Source of the DNA: Hippopus hippopus
Taxonomy: Eukaryota > Mollusca > Bivalvia > Cardiida > Cardiidae
DNA length: 64,000 nt
Direction of reading: 5' to 3'
Assembly: GCA_946811185.2 (NCBI GenBank)
Contig: OX328101.1
Coordinates: 15,298,122-15,362,121, forward strand
Part shown: one piece after another, positions 43,567-55,629 of the stretch
How the letters are laid out: each line of letters opens with the position of its first letter
How positions within the stretch are numbered: position 1 is the first letter of the stretch
Made by a program: the position numbers and the translations under genes
Notes under the pieces: generated by a model
Told to the model about the DNA's origin: nothing
Database searches by the model: none
What the model saw: only the letters and a program-made list of their open reading frames with translations

Positions 43567-43823
43567 CCATGACAAAATGGGGCTTTATACATCTCCATAA
43601 TGCACTGTACCAAGCAAGACATCTCATATTTAGGGATCCATAAAATTAGTTTTGTCTAACAACCGACTGAATCATGTTTAGACCAGTCCTTTGTACTACC
43701 GAAAATTGACCAATAACAAAAAGTTTCGTCCGAGGTGAGCCTATGCGGACTGCGCAGGCTGACTGATCTAGGTCGATACATTTTGCAGATGAGTTAAGCT
43801 CCCTTTTCACAGAGCATGGCTCA
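43567..43823 (+). mobile_element. P3 MITE
   Basis: ccatgacaaaatggggcttt to ttttcacagagcatggctca. The centre is gtgagcctatgcgg / ctgcgcaggctgac. Confidence 0.75.
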
Positions 43824-44682
43824 AATATATTTAGCTGGTAAGAAAAAAAGTTCAGGGCACGAATTTAGAGTCGAGATGCCTTACTTTGATACAGATACCT
43901 GGATCAGAAAAGAATCTTTATTTGTGCAGCAGAAAAGTTGTCAGGTGCTCTTTCTATGTATTTAGCGACTTCACGAAAGCACTACTTTTTCAGCAACAAA
44001 TTTATCATTTCACAATGAGGTTTCGTGCTTAAATCATTGCTGTTAACTTACACATGTGTTAACCCTTTAGCGCATTAGATAAAAAAAAAGTGAAGAGTTA
44101 ACCTTGAGTAGTGGATTTCTCACTGTGAACTACCTCAGTCAAAGAATGAAGCTCAAGTTTTTGATATGTTGTTAGTTTTTTACGGTTATCTCCCTTTATG
44201 AGCGTGGGCAAGGTTACTACGCATGGAAGTCTAGAAATTACCTCTCTTTATTGCTTGACTTGCGGTATTGAATCTCTGTCGAGAAGTAATTTTATAATAT
44301 TGGTGCGATTTACAAGATCTGAAATATAAATCAGCATTTGTACCTAATTTGCACACAGTCTCGGGACACTTCCGCCCCGTTCTAGATCGAGACAATGTCG
44401 TGTATAATACCCTTTAACAACGGGCTAACTTGACAGTTATAAATTTCTGTATTTGACAATTCTGTTTTCATTTGATGTAAGTATGTTTAGTATCACCATT
44501 TATTCGTGATAGCGTTGATATGACAGAGTTGTTAGTCGTACTTAGAAAATATTATGAGTAAGATATTTCAGTGAATGTGCATAAAATCAAATAACAAACT
44601 GTGGGTATTACACTTAACATCAGTGAAATCGTTGTATATTTTTGTTGTTGTTGTTATTTTGTCTGAACAGATATTAAAACGC
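43824..44682. other. Unassigned stretch
   Basis: It includes CTACCTCA at 44130-44137. No coding exon recognised. Confidence 0.35.
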
Positions 44683-44930
44683 TTTACCAAACGACACCCA
44701 TATTACTAGTTTGAGACAGAAGACATTTGAAAACGCCTTTGAAAATAGAAAAATGCTACCGACCAGTATTTTTCCAATTTCCTACTTTGTTTTCCAGCCT
44801 TTCAAAAACAAATCCTATGATAAAAGCCACAGTTACTTTGATGTCTGAAAGTGCTTCAAAATTTCCATCATTTTAGCCACAATTGAAAGGGCTTTTAATA
44901 TGGACGAGTCAAAACTGTTGTCTTCCTGTA
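44683..44930 (+). mobile_element. P1 MITE, degenerate
   Basis: ttaaaacgctttaccaaacg, gcctttgaaaatagaaaaatg, ccagtatttttccaatttcc and atatggacgagtcaaaactg. Confidence 0.6.
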
Positions 44931-44974
44931 AGAAGGGAACCATTTACCTGAAGACAAAATTTCAGGCTTGTCTA

Positions 44975-45165
44975 AGGTGTAAACATTTGCAGATTAAACA
45001 ACTGTGTAAGGCTTAAGTTATGAAATTTGTATTTGAAAGGAAAGAAAACGTGGGAAAGAGAGAAAATGCTAATAGCTAACATACTCTTTTCTCCTATTCT
45101 GCACAACATTTTCAAAAGCTATTTTCTTCAGGGTCGTAAAACATCGGGGTTGTTTAGTAAAGCAA
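44975..45165 (-). mobile_element. P1 MITE, degenerate
   Basis: gcttgtctaaggtgtaaaca, a worn palindrome (gtgggaaagagagaaaatgc) and ttcagggtcgtaaaacatcg. Confidence 0.6.
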
Positions 45166-45627
45166 GATGGTACTTTTGTACATTTTGCATCAATTTTCCA
45201 CATACCGTGTCTTGATGAACTACAAATGAGTGCATGCTGAGTACCATGTTTGTCATTTTGAAACGTTCAAGATACTTTGGAAGTGACAGCGAAAAGCTGC
45301 TTCCACCGTTCAAATTGTAATGTCTTGTACAACCTGTTCATAGCAACGGTGGTGCAACGGTGAAAGCAACGACGACGTAATGACAAGCGTATGTAAACTT
45401 GAGGTGCTATTGAAATTTTGATGTTAGAAGAGATCAAAGAGTTCCATTTTCTCTGAAAATTTTGCCAACGAGCACACTTTTATTGATGAAAAATTACTTC
45501 CTAGAGGATATTCTGCCTGACAAACCTTCTTCGTTGACTGTTGTGGGGTTATAGATAAGACCATTTGAATTTCAGGGTTTACACGAACAGTTTCTGTTCA
45601 TGTTAAAGATAAGATCTTACACTCGTT
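45166..45627. other. Unassigned stretch
   Basis: Nothing recognised. Confidence 0.35.
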
Positions 45628-47080
45628 AGCTCCAGTTTCCCTGTGTCCATCCGTCCATACGTTATCTTTTATTTCAAACATCCTCTTCTCTGACACTACA
45701 CCTTCGATTTTGACCCAGCTTCACAGAGATGATCCTGCCTGTTTAAATCTTTAAAAATCTTCGTGTAAGAAACCATGAGGCCTAGGGCTACCAAATTTGA
45801 GATGTAGCTTCATCTCATGGACCTCTACCCCCCCCCCCCCCAAAAAAAAAAAAAAAAAATCATAAAGCCTTGGGATTAGTCCTGTCCCGGGGGTCACAAG
45901 TTTTTTTTTATTGGCTCACTATCGATAAAACTTCAAAAAAATCTTCTTGTTGCTAACCATTGACCCTAATGCTAGCAAATTTTGCATATAGCATCATCTA
46001 GTTGACATATACACGTATTATTAAGATTGTCCCAATTATAGCCTTTGGGTCAAAATTGGTCCCAACCTGGGGGTCACAAGTTTTACAATGACTTATAAAC
46101 TGAAAACTAAAACCATATTCTGGTTCGTAACAATTAGGGAAAGGGCTGCCAAATTTTCAATGTAGCTTTATCTAGTGGACCTCTACCAAGGTTGTTCAAA
46201 CCATAGCCCTTGGGCTATTTAAGATTTGTCTTGCGCCAGGGATCACAACTTTAACAAAGCTGACAAAGTGAAATCTTAAAAAAAAATTCTTGTTTCTAAC
46301 TGTGAGAGCTTCGGCTGTAATATTTTGCATGTGTTGTCATCAAGTAGGCTTCTTCCAAGATTCTTTGAATTACAGCCCTTGTATCAAAACTGGCCCCTAC
46401 CCCGGTGTCCCAAGCATAACACATGCATTATGATGAAAACTTGTGGAAAAACTGCTTATTCCTAACCAAACTCATAGGGCTACCAAATTTGACAGGTAAC
46501 TTTTTCTAGTGTTTTCTACTACTTTTATACAAAATTTAGCCCTGTGGTTAAAATCGGGAGGCGGGGAGGGGGTGTCACACCTTTTAAATACCTTATGGAA
46601 ACTGTAAATGTCTTCGTGTTTATAATTATTTGGCCTAGACCTGTATTATTTGGTATTGTAGTTTCATATTGTGAACCTATACCAGGATTCAACAAATTAT
46701 AGTTCTTGGATCACAAATTGCCCTGTCCTGGGAGTTATAACTTTCATATGGGCTTTTACAGAGAAAGGTTTGAAAATCTTCTGGCTCTCTTGTTAGAAAT
46801 CATTCTCTTGTCAAAATGCTTTTTTTCAGAGCTCATTGATATTTGGTATGAATGATACTTGGTTAGACCTGCTTGTATTCATTAACATAATCTTGGCATG
46901 TGAAAAGGATAGATGTTATTTTTTGTAGTGGAGGGGGGGAGGGGGGGGGTCTAAGCTAATTTTCTTTATCAAATCTTATTGCAGTGCAGATTTCTCCCAC
47001 TCTTATGACTGTAGATGTCAGTTACATGTATCGCATATTTATTGGGCAATGGACGATACAGGGCAACCATGGCCCTTTTG
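45628..47080 (+). mobile_element. D-family element, long form, degenerate
   Basis: The 5' end is worn (agctccagtttccctgtgtc). About six units and the 3' unique segment shared with the 11959 copy (ttggttagacctgcttgtat) follow, then a changed terminus acagggcaaccatggccctt. It contains C, A and G homopolymer runs. Confidence 0.75.
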
Positions 47081-47600
47081 TTTCTAAAACAAGACAGAAG
47101 CTCCACAAACTTAACCTGGCTTTTATCTCGTTTTAGGTAATTCGTTTTATAAATTCATTATAACATCAACACTCATTTTAGATCCTCTATATATTTCGAA
47201 GTTCTAAACAACAGTTTGTCACTTTATAAATGTCTTTGTTGTCAATGGTATACTACGAGTAGATTTTAGATAAATATTTGTACTTTCATTACAAGAATAG
47301 AAGCATTACAACAGAACATTTTTACAAGCATTAAGAACTTTGTACCGGTAAAAATTACGACGTCACATTTTCTCATGCCATGTTGTAAACCAATGGAATG
47401 CTATGTGTGAGAGTGACTGGTGAGGCATTTGTGAAAAATGTAGATCAAGATCAGACAGTGCAAAACTAGCAACAAGATCTTGGATTAACATGATTATATT
47501 CCAAAAACCAAATCTCGATTATGAATGCAGTATCAACTCGACTATGGAGTACTAGATTTTAGTAGATAAATTTTTGCACGTCGTTCGTGGTCATACATTT
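47081..47600. other. Unassigned stretch with a P2 trace
   Basis: aaatgtagatcaagatcagac at about 47438-47460 is half of a P2 stem. The rest is unremarkable. Confidence 0.35.
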
Positions 47601-47848
47601 ATGAGCCATGCTGTGGAAAAGGGGGGTTAAATGCATCTCAGCGATGCATTCTATCAAGCAATTCATTACATGATTATAGATTCATAAAATCCATTTTGTC
47701 TAACAACCAACTGTATCATGAGGTAGAATGGTTTTTCAGCATCAGAAAAAAAGGTTTGACCCATGTAAACCTGCGTGGACTGCGCAGGCTCATATGGATC
47801 GAATATTTGCAGATGCATTAAGCCTCCTTTTCAAAGAGCATGGCTCAT
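47601..47848 (+). mobile_element. P3 MITE
   Basis: atgagccatgctgtggaaaa to caaagagcatggctcat. It contains tatcatgaggtagaatggtt (TGAGGTAG). Confidence 0.8.
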
Positions 47849-49190
47849 TCATATAGCATTCCAAGGGTAGGGAGAGCATTATAATAACGTTTTTGTGTCA
47901 TTGCCATCATTTCAACTCATACCAGTACAACTTTTAGAGTACCATCGTTGTTCACTGTTTGATACCTGGTGATTCTTGTCATGGATACACGCAGTGAATT
48001 AGGGCTTACCCAATCCATCCGTTTGGGAAAAAATGTATACATACCTGGATATGAATTTTCAGTGTATTTAAAGATACACACACCTAAAACTGTGGCATAG
48101 AAACGATTGTAGATCTGAGCTCTTCTGTCTTTAGCCGGCTCTTTTCATCGTGTTCTACCGGAAACAGAACAAATTACCGTCTGTAAAATGTATTCAGCCA
48201 CTATTAAAACTAGAACTAAAATAGTTCCGTTTTACTTGGTTGTACTCTTAGTACATGTTTAGTTGTACATATGCACACAAGGACCTAGTTATTTAGCTAT
48301 AAACTCTCTAATGCCTTAGTTCAAGATGACCACGGCCGTGTATCCATAGCAACACTTTAGCTCATTACCACACAGGCTACTTTAAATGCTTCAAAATAAA
48401 CTTAAACAATAAACACGAAAGAAGACCACACCAAGGAAATAAATTTTAAACAGAAAGAAACGATGTGGAAAGCATTGATGGTACAGGAGCAATGGCTTAT
48501 TACAAGCCAATACTTCTTCTCTACATTTTCTTGTAAATTAATGCTACTACAGGAGCTTTAAAGTTCATTTTGTATGGTAATGGATTAAACCAGGTTTTTG
48601 TCATGCATTTGAAGGATCTCGTACAGCATTACAACTAGGTGTTAGATAGAAGTTTGGATAAGCTCCGTGCCATAATGGAATGTTAACCCCTGAGATGCCA
48701 TGCACAATTATATAACTGCTTTTGCAGACAGTGTAGAGACCCAAGAGCAGATCCAAAGAAGATACAGTGTTGATTATGGGCCATACACTGTTCAACAGTT
48801 TGTGGAACATTCTCAATTCGTATTTGATTGGTTTAAAATATCAACTTAATGTTTCGTTCGTAATGCTTTTTCACTGCAAGGGTTAAACCGCTCCTTGTGA
48901 CACGGTTACTTATCATTTTTTTTATGAACCAAGGAAGTGCAAGATTTGGTGAAACCAGTTTCCGAAACTGTTGAAAAGTTCTCTTTCACTTGTGTTGGGT
49001 AATAAATTCATTCCATACTACGCTCCTTTATGGCTGTCCCTCAAATTATGCAAATGCAGTCAGCCATTACACAGTGTCAGAAGTATTTTGATGTAGAGCG
49101 AAGAATGAATCATCGCGATTGAAATGTACAATATCTTTATCTGCCCCTCGTACGTGGGTGGTCTGATCACATCTGACTCAACACAATGCA
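47849..49190. other. Mostly unassigned; traces of P7, P1 and P2
   Basis: A P7-type end (tttaaagatacacacacc) at about 48067, a P1-like decayed palindrome at 48460-48600 and a P2-like cagacagtgtagagaccc at about 48726. No exon seen. Confidence 0.35.
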
Positions 49191-49448
49191 TTTGAGCCAC
49201 GCTCTGGCAATAGGGGGTGAAATACATCTCCGTGATGCATGGTAGCAAGCTAGTCATCACATAATTATGGGTCCATACAAACCATTTTGTCTAACAACCA
49301 GCTGAATCACGAGGTACATGTACACTGGTCCTTTGACATACAGACAATTGACCAATAGCAAAAAGTTTCGACACAGGTCAGCCTGCACAGGCTGACATGG
49401 GTCTTTTCTTTATGCAAATGCATTAAGCCCCCTTTTCACAGAGCATGG
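49191..49448 (+). mobile_element. P3 MITE
   Basis: tttgagccacgctctggcaa to ttttcacagagcatggt. The central palindrome is shortened to caggtcagcctgcacaggct. Confidence 0.8.
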
Positions 49449-50680
49449 TCTTACTTATAGCCGTAACCTGTTGTATCCTGAAAAAAATTTGCTGCGGCCA
49501 ACTTTGGACACATGTTTGTAAAATATGGGTAACCAGCAGAAATTAAGTCACAATACACAAACGCATGTGCAAACACCGTTGAAAAGCCAGAAACTGGCTT
49601 ATTAATAATATTTTTCCTTTTTCTGCAGTATCTTAATATTAAATTGGGCATACTTGAATAGCTGGAATGATGGTCAATATATTGGACAAGCTCAACGAAT
49701 GATTTGAATTGTAACTCTAGAGGTGGGGACCGGGAACGGGAATCATCTACAACTTAAAAGTTCTTCAAATTTCCATTTGATATATTGTTGGACATTTTCC
49801 GTCTTACATGCATCCTTCCGAGTTGAAAGAGAGCTGTGAATTCATTTCCTTTGTAATTCCGTTCTTCGACTGGTATTTTCAAACTACCAAAGTTATTAGA
49901 GAATGATCAGAGAATACGGAAGGGCATTATCCCATTGGTAAACCCTTTGTGCGTTCTTTTTTTTTTTTTCCCCATAGCTCTAAAACGCATAAAGCTTTCT
50001 TCCTGCAAAGCATTGAAAAATCGAAATATTTAAATAAACAGAAAATTCCTTCCCTAACATCAATTTTCTGTGCAAATGAAGGAATTTTGGACGAAATGAT
50101 TGTAGGACAACAGTGTTTTGTTATGCTTTAAAAGTCAGGGGACGGTTAAACCTTTATGACGTCACCATGGGTTATTACAATGTTTGTTTCCATATCTGGG
50201 AGGAAAGACTTGGTCTAACCTGTACATGGCGAAATGACATGGTTCAAAACCTTTTTTATTTTTTGTGTAACTTGTATCACTTTGAGAGCTTAAGTCCGTG
50301 CCGAATTATAGGCTTATATAGAAAGGCTACACAGATGACCGACGAAGTCCACCTTACATTTTGGTATGTCACATTGTATCAATTGATTCGAGCTGTTTCG
50401 TAGATATTGCCTCACTTGTAGTGTAACCTCTTCGGAAGATGGTAATTTCTAAACAAAGGTTGTATGAATTATGCATCTATCTGTGTAGCCTGTTCTATAT
50501 AGTTGAGGAGAGAACTGAAATCTGAGGATGGTGCACGATCGAGTTTCTGTTCACGTGTAGATGAAGTCTAGCTTATAACGTCACCCCTATGTTAATTGGT
50601 TATGATTTTGTTCTCAAGTTTCAGTCTTGAAAACATTATAGATAGTACAAATGCTTTTACATTCCAGGACATGTATTGAC
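49449..50680. other. Unassigned stretch
   Basis: A decayed P1 may lie at 49490-49640 (gcagaaattaagtcac ... tttttcctttttctgcagta). The 96-codon open frame at 50113-50403 has no recognisable domain. Confidence 0.35.
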
Positions 50681-50740
50681 AAACCATTCTTAATATTGTT
50701 CATTGTCTAATTCTCAAGAATTTTCTGAATTCTTAAATTT

Positions 50741-50804
50741 AAAGTAACATAATTTCTGATTGGCTAAACCATTCGGTTTAGCCAATCAGAAATTTTGTTA
50801 CTTT
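50741..50804. repeat. 64-bp palindrome
   Basis: aaagtaacataatttctgat, tggctaaacc and the mirrored ggtttagccaatcagaaatt form arms of about 30 bp around attc with one or two mismatches. Outside it, looser pairing (aaccattcttaat / attagaatggtt) suggests a larger fold-back element from 50680 to 50850. Confidence 0.8.
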
Positions 50805-50850
50805 CTAAATGTAGACTAAGAAAGCAAATTAGAATGGTTGGTAAATACGG

Positions 50851-51520
50851 GCCTTGATGTTTTTGAAGTCCTACGAATCTTGGGACGGTCAGCACACCAT
50901 GATTGATACAATTACCATAGTGTATAACAGTTTTCGTGTTTAATGCACTCAGAATTCGAGTAGAATACAAACTGATTTCTTGGCTGTCGATATTAAAAAC
51001 CTGAAACCAGTGATCGATTTATCAACTATGTTAATCTTTTTTTATGAATCAAACTGTTGTAAAGCCACCAATCTGAAGCAAAGGAAAAGCGTGCTATGAA
51101 AATACCGTTTGTGCACCCTCCCAGAGAGCTTTTTTAAGTACTTTCATGAACTCGTGAAATGATAATTAGATGTTGTACTTAGCGAATTTTATGTTAAAAC
51201 ATGGTACACTGATAGTCTTTATTGAGAATCTCGATGTAGCATTTATTTTTCTCCTTTGAACTGTGTGGCATGTTTACATACATGTACGGTTTCCCAGAGA
51301 AAAAAAATTGTATTAAAGGTTTTAATACATGAACAAAATGTGAAGAAATCTTTACAAAGGGCGAGAGTTCTCGTCACGATGTAGTGCTAGAGATGACAAC
51401 CCTTTGAGAAGAAAAGTTAATGACTTGTCGACCTGCCAATATTATTGAATATGGAATTTTTTTTTATGATATATTCGAATTATGTCATTTTTGAATGATC
51501 AAGTTTTTTTTCTTTTAGTG
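50851..51520. other. Unassigned stretch
   Basis: Nothing recognised. Confidence 0.35.
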
Positions 51521-51748
51521 AAACTCTTAACTAAACAAGAAAGTTTCAGACTCGTCCAGATTGAAAGCATTTGCAGACGAAAAAATGAATGTGACTCGAA
51601 AATTGAAATGTTTGTTGGGAAGGGAAGAAAACAAAGTGGGAAAAAGAGAAAATGCTGGTTACTAGCATTTTCTCATTTTCCCACAATGTTTTCGAAAGAT
51701 TTCTTTCTCAGGTTGGTTAAAAGTCGGGATTGTGTGGTATAGGGTCAA
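51521..51748 (-). mobile_element. P1 MITE
   Basis: aactcttaactaaacaagaa to gattgtgtggtatagggt. The palindrome gtgggaaaaagagaaaatgc / gcattttctcattttcccac has one paired change. Confidence 0.8.
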
Positions 51749-52206
51749 GACTTTGCACTCATTGCCACTTGTAGACTTTGGTCTTACAGTAGACTAGTGT
51801 TGAAAAACATACAGGAAAAAAACTGCTTAAAATGAGCATCTTTTCCCTTTTCCACGGTGCTTGTTCATGTATTAAGGTATTAACTGATAATTCATGTTGT
51901 GCATCATTATTTTACAAGGATGGTTGCAAAATCGCTTGCTAAAATTTTAATAAGCTAAAAATAGATACCTTTCTGTTTCTGTCGCCTCCTTTTTTATTTT
52001 CTTATTCTTTGTCCTAGATACAATTAAATTGTTTTATATAAAACAAGATAAAGCAGTATTTCTTTGTTGACCATCTCCTTTTTAATTTTTCGTTTCTCGA
52101 GCGCATAAGGAGGTCAAAATCAGACGAGGACTGACGATTGCATTTTCCTGGTTTTTAAGTAAAGAACATTTTGAATATGCGAGTTTCATAAATAACTCTG
52201 TGTTTA
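51749..52206. other. Unassigned AT-rich stretch
   Basis: A small P1-like stem (aaactgcttaaaatgagcatctttt) near 51822 is the only hint. Confidence 0.3.
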
Positions 52207-52404
52207 TTGTGAAGAAGGCTTTAAAAAAAAGATGGGAAAACGGAGAAAATGCCGGTAATCAGCATTTTCTCCTCTTTCCACAATGTGTTCTACCTTTCGA
52301 AGATAAATTCCACCATTTGAGCTACCTTTAAATGTTTACTCCGCTGTCTGGAAAATGATTTCAGTATGGATGAGTCGAAAATACTGTCGTCTGGTAAAAG
52401 AATG
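52207..52404 (+). mobile_element. P1 MITE, left end lost
   Basis: atgggaaaacggagaaaatg, atcagcattttctcctcttt, atggatgagtcgaaaatact and gtctggtaaaagaatgg. Confidence 0.7.
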
Positions 52405-52608
52405 GCTAAAGTGTCATGTGCAAAACAATGTATAAAAGGGAGCAGTCGTTTTAAAAGCAATAGTTTTTCTTTATGTCGGAGTGATTTCTATCGCTTTCTC
52501 CTGCTGTATGCAAAGACTCGTGATTATAATATTATGTTAATTAATAAATTCTGTGATAGATTCAAGTCCAGACTCTCTGCTCATGACTTCCCAATAACCA
52601 TAATTTTG

Positions 52609-52809
52609 TTACCTTATGTAAAGAAAACTATCACATTTATGTCCCTTTAGTAAACGAGAAACACCAACAGGAAGCTCACCGGAAAAATTTGACCTGACCG
52701 GTAACTGTATGAAGAAATGCAATACCGTATGCATAGCAAGGTTCTCACCTAGTACATTGAACATTGAGCCAGCATCAAACAGCAACTTCCCTGAAACCTG
52801 ACCCTGCAA
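52609..52809 (-). pseudogene. Possible retropepsin fragment
   Basis: A minus-strand frame reads MQGQVSGKLLFDAGSMFNVL then GENLA. V-x-G-K-x-L-F-D-A-G-S-x-x-N-V-L resembles the active-site loop of retrotransposon aspartic proteases (D-T/S-G-S/A). There is no other support; the rest of the frame is not recognised. It lies in an otherwise unassigned stretch, 52405-53034. Confidence 0.3.
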
Positions 52810-53034
52810 AGCTTAAGGTCTCCCTTTTCAAGGCTCGAATACTGAACGTCGTTTGACCTTTGTCGCAGAAAGGGGCGGTATCCAGTTCATTCCTCTAATT
52901 ATTGAGATAGGTTCTTGTACACGGATTTGAAAGCGGAAACTGAAATTTCACTTCCACGGTTCATTTAGAGGAAAAAACCATAGCCATCAGGTGAAACACT
53001 GCTAAAGAAAAGCTTGAAAAAAACATTTTTGTTT

Positions 53035-53185
53035 GTTTGGTGTTTAAAGCCGTTTTCCACATCATTTCAGTTATATTGCAGCGATCAGTGCACATTATCC
53101 ATGCTTTCCTGGTGTTTCTTTTACCGGTGCTTAGCACAATAATCTTCCCAAATCACTGGGTGCTTTCCCATAATAACCATCGTCA
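53035..53185 (-). repeat. SINE body, headless
   Basis: tttggtgtttaaagccgttt, atttcagttatattgcagcg and accatcgtcaaaaaaatg match the family at 37415. Confidence 0.65.
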
Positions 53186-53376
53186 AAAAAATGTAGCTTG
53201 GTAAAAAGTAAACTCACGAGAGACTGTAACAAGTTTACAGCTGGCGACTTCTAATTCTCCCTTACATAATGTGGCTGATTTAGATGAATACAAGCAAAAA
53301 TACCTTGTGGCATAAAGAACAACTTGTATTTTAAAAGAGAAGGCCCCCTTTCCCAGGATGGTTCTTGGACAGGTCT

Positions 53377-53584
53377 TTTAACTCTATCACACAATCCAGA
53401 GTTACCCTACCCTAAGCAGGAAAGACATTTGAAAACATTTGGTAACCAGCATTTTCTCCTTTTTCCACAATGTTTCTCTTCTTTCAGAAATAAGTACCAT
53501 CATTTGTGCCTCTGTGAAATTGTCTTCTGCAAACACTTTCAATTTGGACAAGTCTAATATGTTGTCGTTTGGTAAAGGGTTAAC
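53377..53584 (+). mobile_element. P1 MITE, rearranged
   Basis: tttaactctatcacacaatc, then a foreign-looking accctaccctaagcaggaaag, then only the right half of the palindrome (accagcattttctccttttt) and the end GTCGTTTGGTAAAGGGTTAA. A 52-bp part is duplicated in inverted form in the next P1. Confidence 0.75.
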
Positions 53585-53610
53585 AGATGTAAGATGTTAT
53601 CTGCAGGAGG

Positions 53611-53880
53611 ACTATACTCTTTCCCAAACAGCAAAATCTTAGACTGGTCCAAATTGAAAGCATTTGCAGACGACAAAATAGGCGTGACTCAAAAATTGAA
53701 ACTTGACTTTGGAAGAATAAAAAATATTGTGGGGGAAGGAGAAAATACTGGTTACCAAATGTTTTCAAATGTCTTTCCTGCTTAGGGTAGGGTAACTCCT
53801 TTTCTCCTTTTCCCACACAGTTTTCAGAAAGCTTCCTCCTTGGGGTCGTTAAAACCAGGGGTTGTTTGGTAAAGGGTTAA
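53611..53880 (-). mobile_element. P1 MITE, rearranged at the palindrome centre
   Basis: gactggtccaaattgaaagc, gcatttgcagacgacaaaat, the half stem ggaaggagaaaatactggtt, then the inverted 52-bp segment, then ttttctccttttcccacaca and ggttgtttggtaaagggtta. Confidence 0.75.
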
Positions 53881-54083
53881 CTCTTAATGATTTAAGACAA
53901 CTATTCAGACTTGTCCAAATTGACAGTATTTGTAGACGACAAATTTATTGTGGCCAGGATGTTGAAATTCGTTTAGATAGGGTCGAAAACATTATGGGAT
54001 AAGGAGAAAATGCTGGCTACCAATGTTTTCAAAAGTGTTCTTTCGTGGGGTCGTTAAAACTCGGGATTGTTTGGTAAAGGGTA
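53877..54083 (-). mobile_element. P1 MITE, third in a row
   Basis: ttaactcttaatgatttaag, tcagacttgtccaaattgac, half a palindrome (ataaggagaaaatgctggct) and gggattgtttggtaaagggt. Confidence 0.7.
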
Positions 54084-55175
54084 AAAGAAATATGATATAA
54101 AAAAAATTGCAACAAAGGAAACGTTGCGACACACGGAAGAATCGCTGTGTTCAGTAATTTCTCCTATGTTACAATGTTTTCATCGGTTTCATGCTGAATA
54201 GGCTTGTTTCTTTGGCTTCAGTCATCTTTTTTTAGCTCACCTGAGCACAACGTGCTCAAGGGGAGCTCTTAGGATCAGGTTGTGCCGTCGTGCGGTGTAA
54301 ACCGCTAAGCCAATTTGGACCAAACTTGGCTGGAATGTTCCTTGGGAGGTCCTCTTTAAAAATTGTTCACAGAATTTGATTCCAATAAAAACTCTGGTTG
54401 CCATGGCAACCAAATGGAAATTTTCTAAGAAATTCTTTAAAAATCTTTTCCTCTGAAACCGCTGGTCAGATTTTAAATTATTTGACAGAAATGTTCCTTG
54501 GGTGACCCTTTTCAAAAACTGTTCGCGAAATTTTGATCTATCGAAAAACATGGCCATGGTCGGGGGGAGGGGCTCTTTGCATCGTGCGGTGTCAACAATT
54601 CTTTAAACATCTTCTCCTCCTAAACCGCTGGGCCAATTTGGACCAAACTTGGCTGGAATTTTCCTTGGGAGGTCCTCTTTAAAAACTGTTCACAGAATTT
54701 GATTCCATCTAAAAATCTCTGGTTGCCATGGCAACCAAATGGAATTTTCCAAGAAATTCTTTAAAGATCTTCTCCTCTGAAAGCGCTGGTCAGATTTTGA
54801 AATAATTTCACAGAAATGTTCCTTGAGTGACCCTTTTCAAAAACTGTTCGCGAAATTTTGATCCGTCGAAAACCATGGCCGTGGCGGGGTGGGGGGGGCC
54901 TCTTTGCACTGTATGGACTTAAAGAAGTTCTTTGAAATTCTTCTTCTCTTAAACCACTCGTCAGATTTTAAAATTTCACAGAAATGTTCCTTGGGTGCCC
55001 CTTTTGTAAATTGTTCGCGAAATTTTGATCCGTCAATAAACATGGCTGTGGTGGTGGGGGGCTATTTGCACTATACGGACATGAAGAAATTCTTAAAAAT
55101 TCTTCTTCTCTGAAACCACTAGTCAGATTTTTAAGTAATTTAACAGAAATGATCCTTACATTATACCCCTTTTTT

Positions 55176-55515
55176 AGCTTGGCTGTTTTCGAAGAAAACA
55201 TCAAGGTATTGTCATAGCCCTGTTGTCGTCGTCTGCGTTGTTGTTGTTGTTGTGCAAAAACTTTGACATTTTGTTATATCTCAGCTTCCACTCAACACAT
55301 GTACTTGAAACTTGAAATAATTGTTCACTAGTAAAAGAGCAACCCATAAAACAAGGGCAGATAACTCTAAAATCATTTTGTCCAAATTATGCCCCTTTTT
55401 CGACTTAGAATTTTAACTTACTGTCCAGCACCCAACAGCCAATCGTTGGCACCCGCATGCGGTGCTCTTGTTCGACTTAATATTTTTAGCCACTATCGGG
55501 CATGTGCTCTTGTTC
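55176..55515 (+). mobile_element. E-family element nested in A
   Basis: The 5' end is agcttggctgttttcgaaga, then ttgtcatag and a GTCGTC/GTTGTT microsatellite. A 3' hairpin at 55444-55470 (cgttggcacccgcatgcggt) is followed by a second, poorer 3'-like end (gggcatgtgctcttgttc) at 55498-55515. Confidence 0.7.
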
Positions 55516-55629
55516 AAGAAATGGTCCTTGGGTGACCTATCCCAAAATTTATTTGCAGAATTCTGATTCGTCAAAAACATGGCTGTGGTGATGATTGTAG
55601 GGGTGGTGACAGATTTTGAAATGATTTTT

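Noticed and set aside
50113..50403. 96-codon open frame
   Set aside because: No motif, no splice-site support, and ordinary AT-rich composition.
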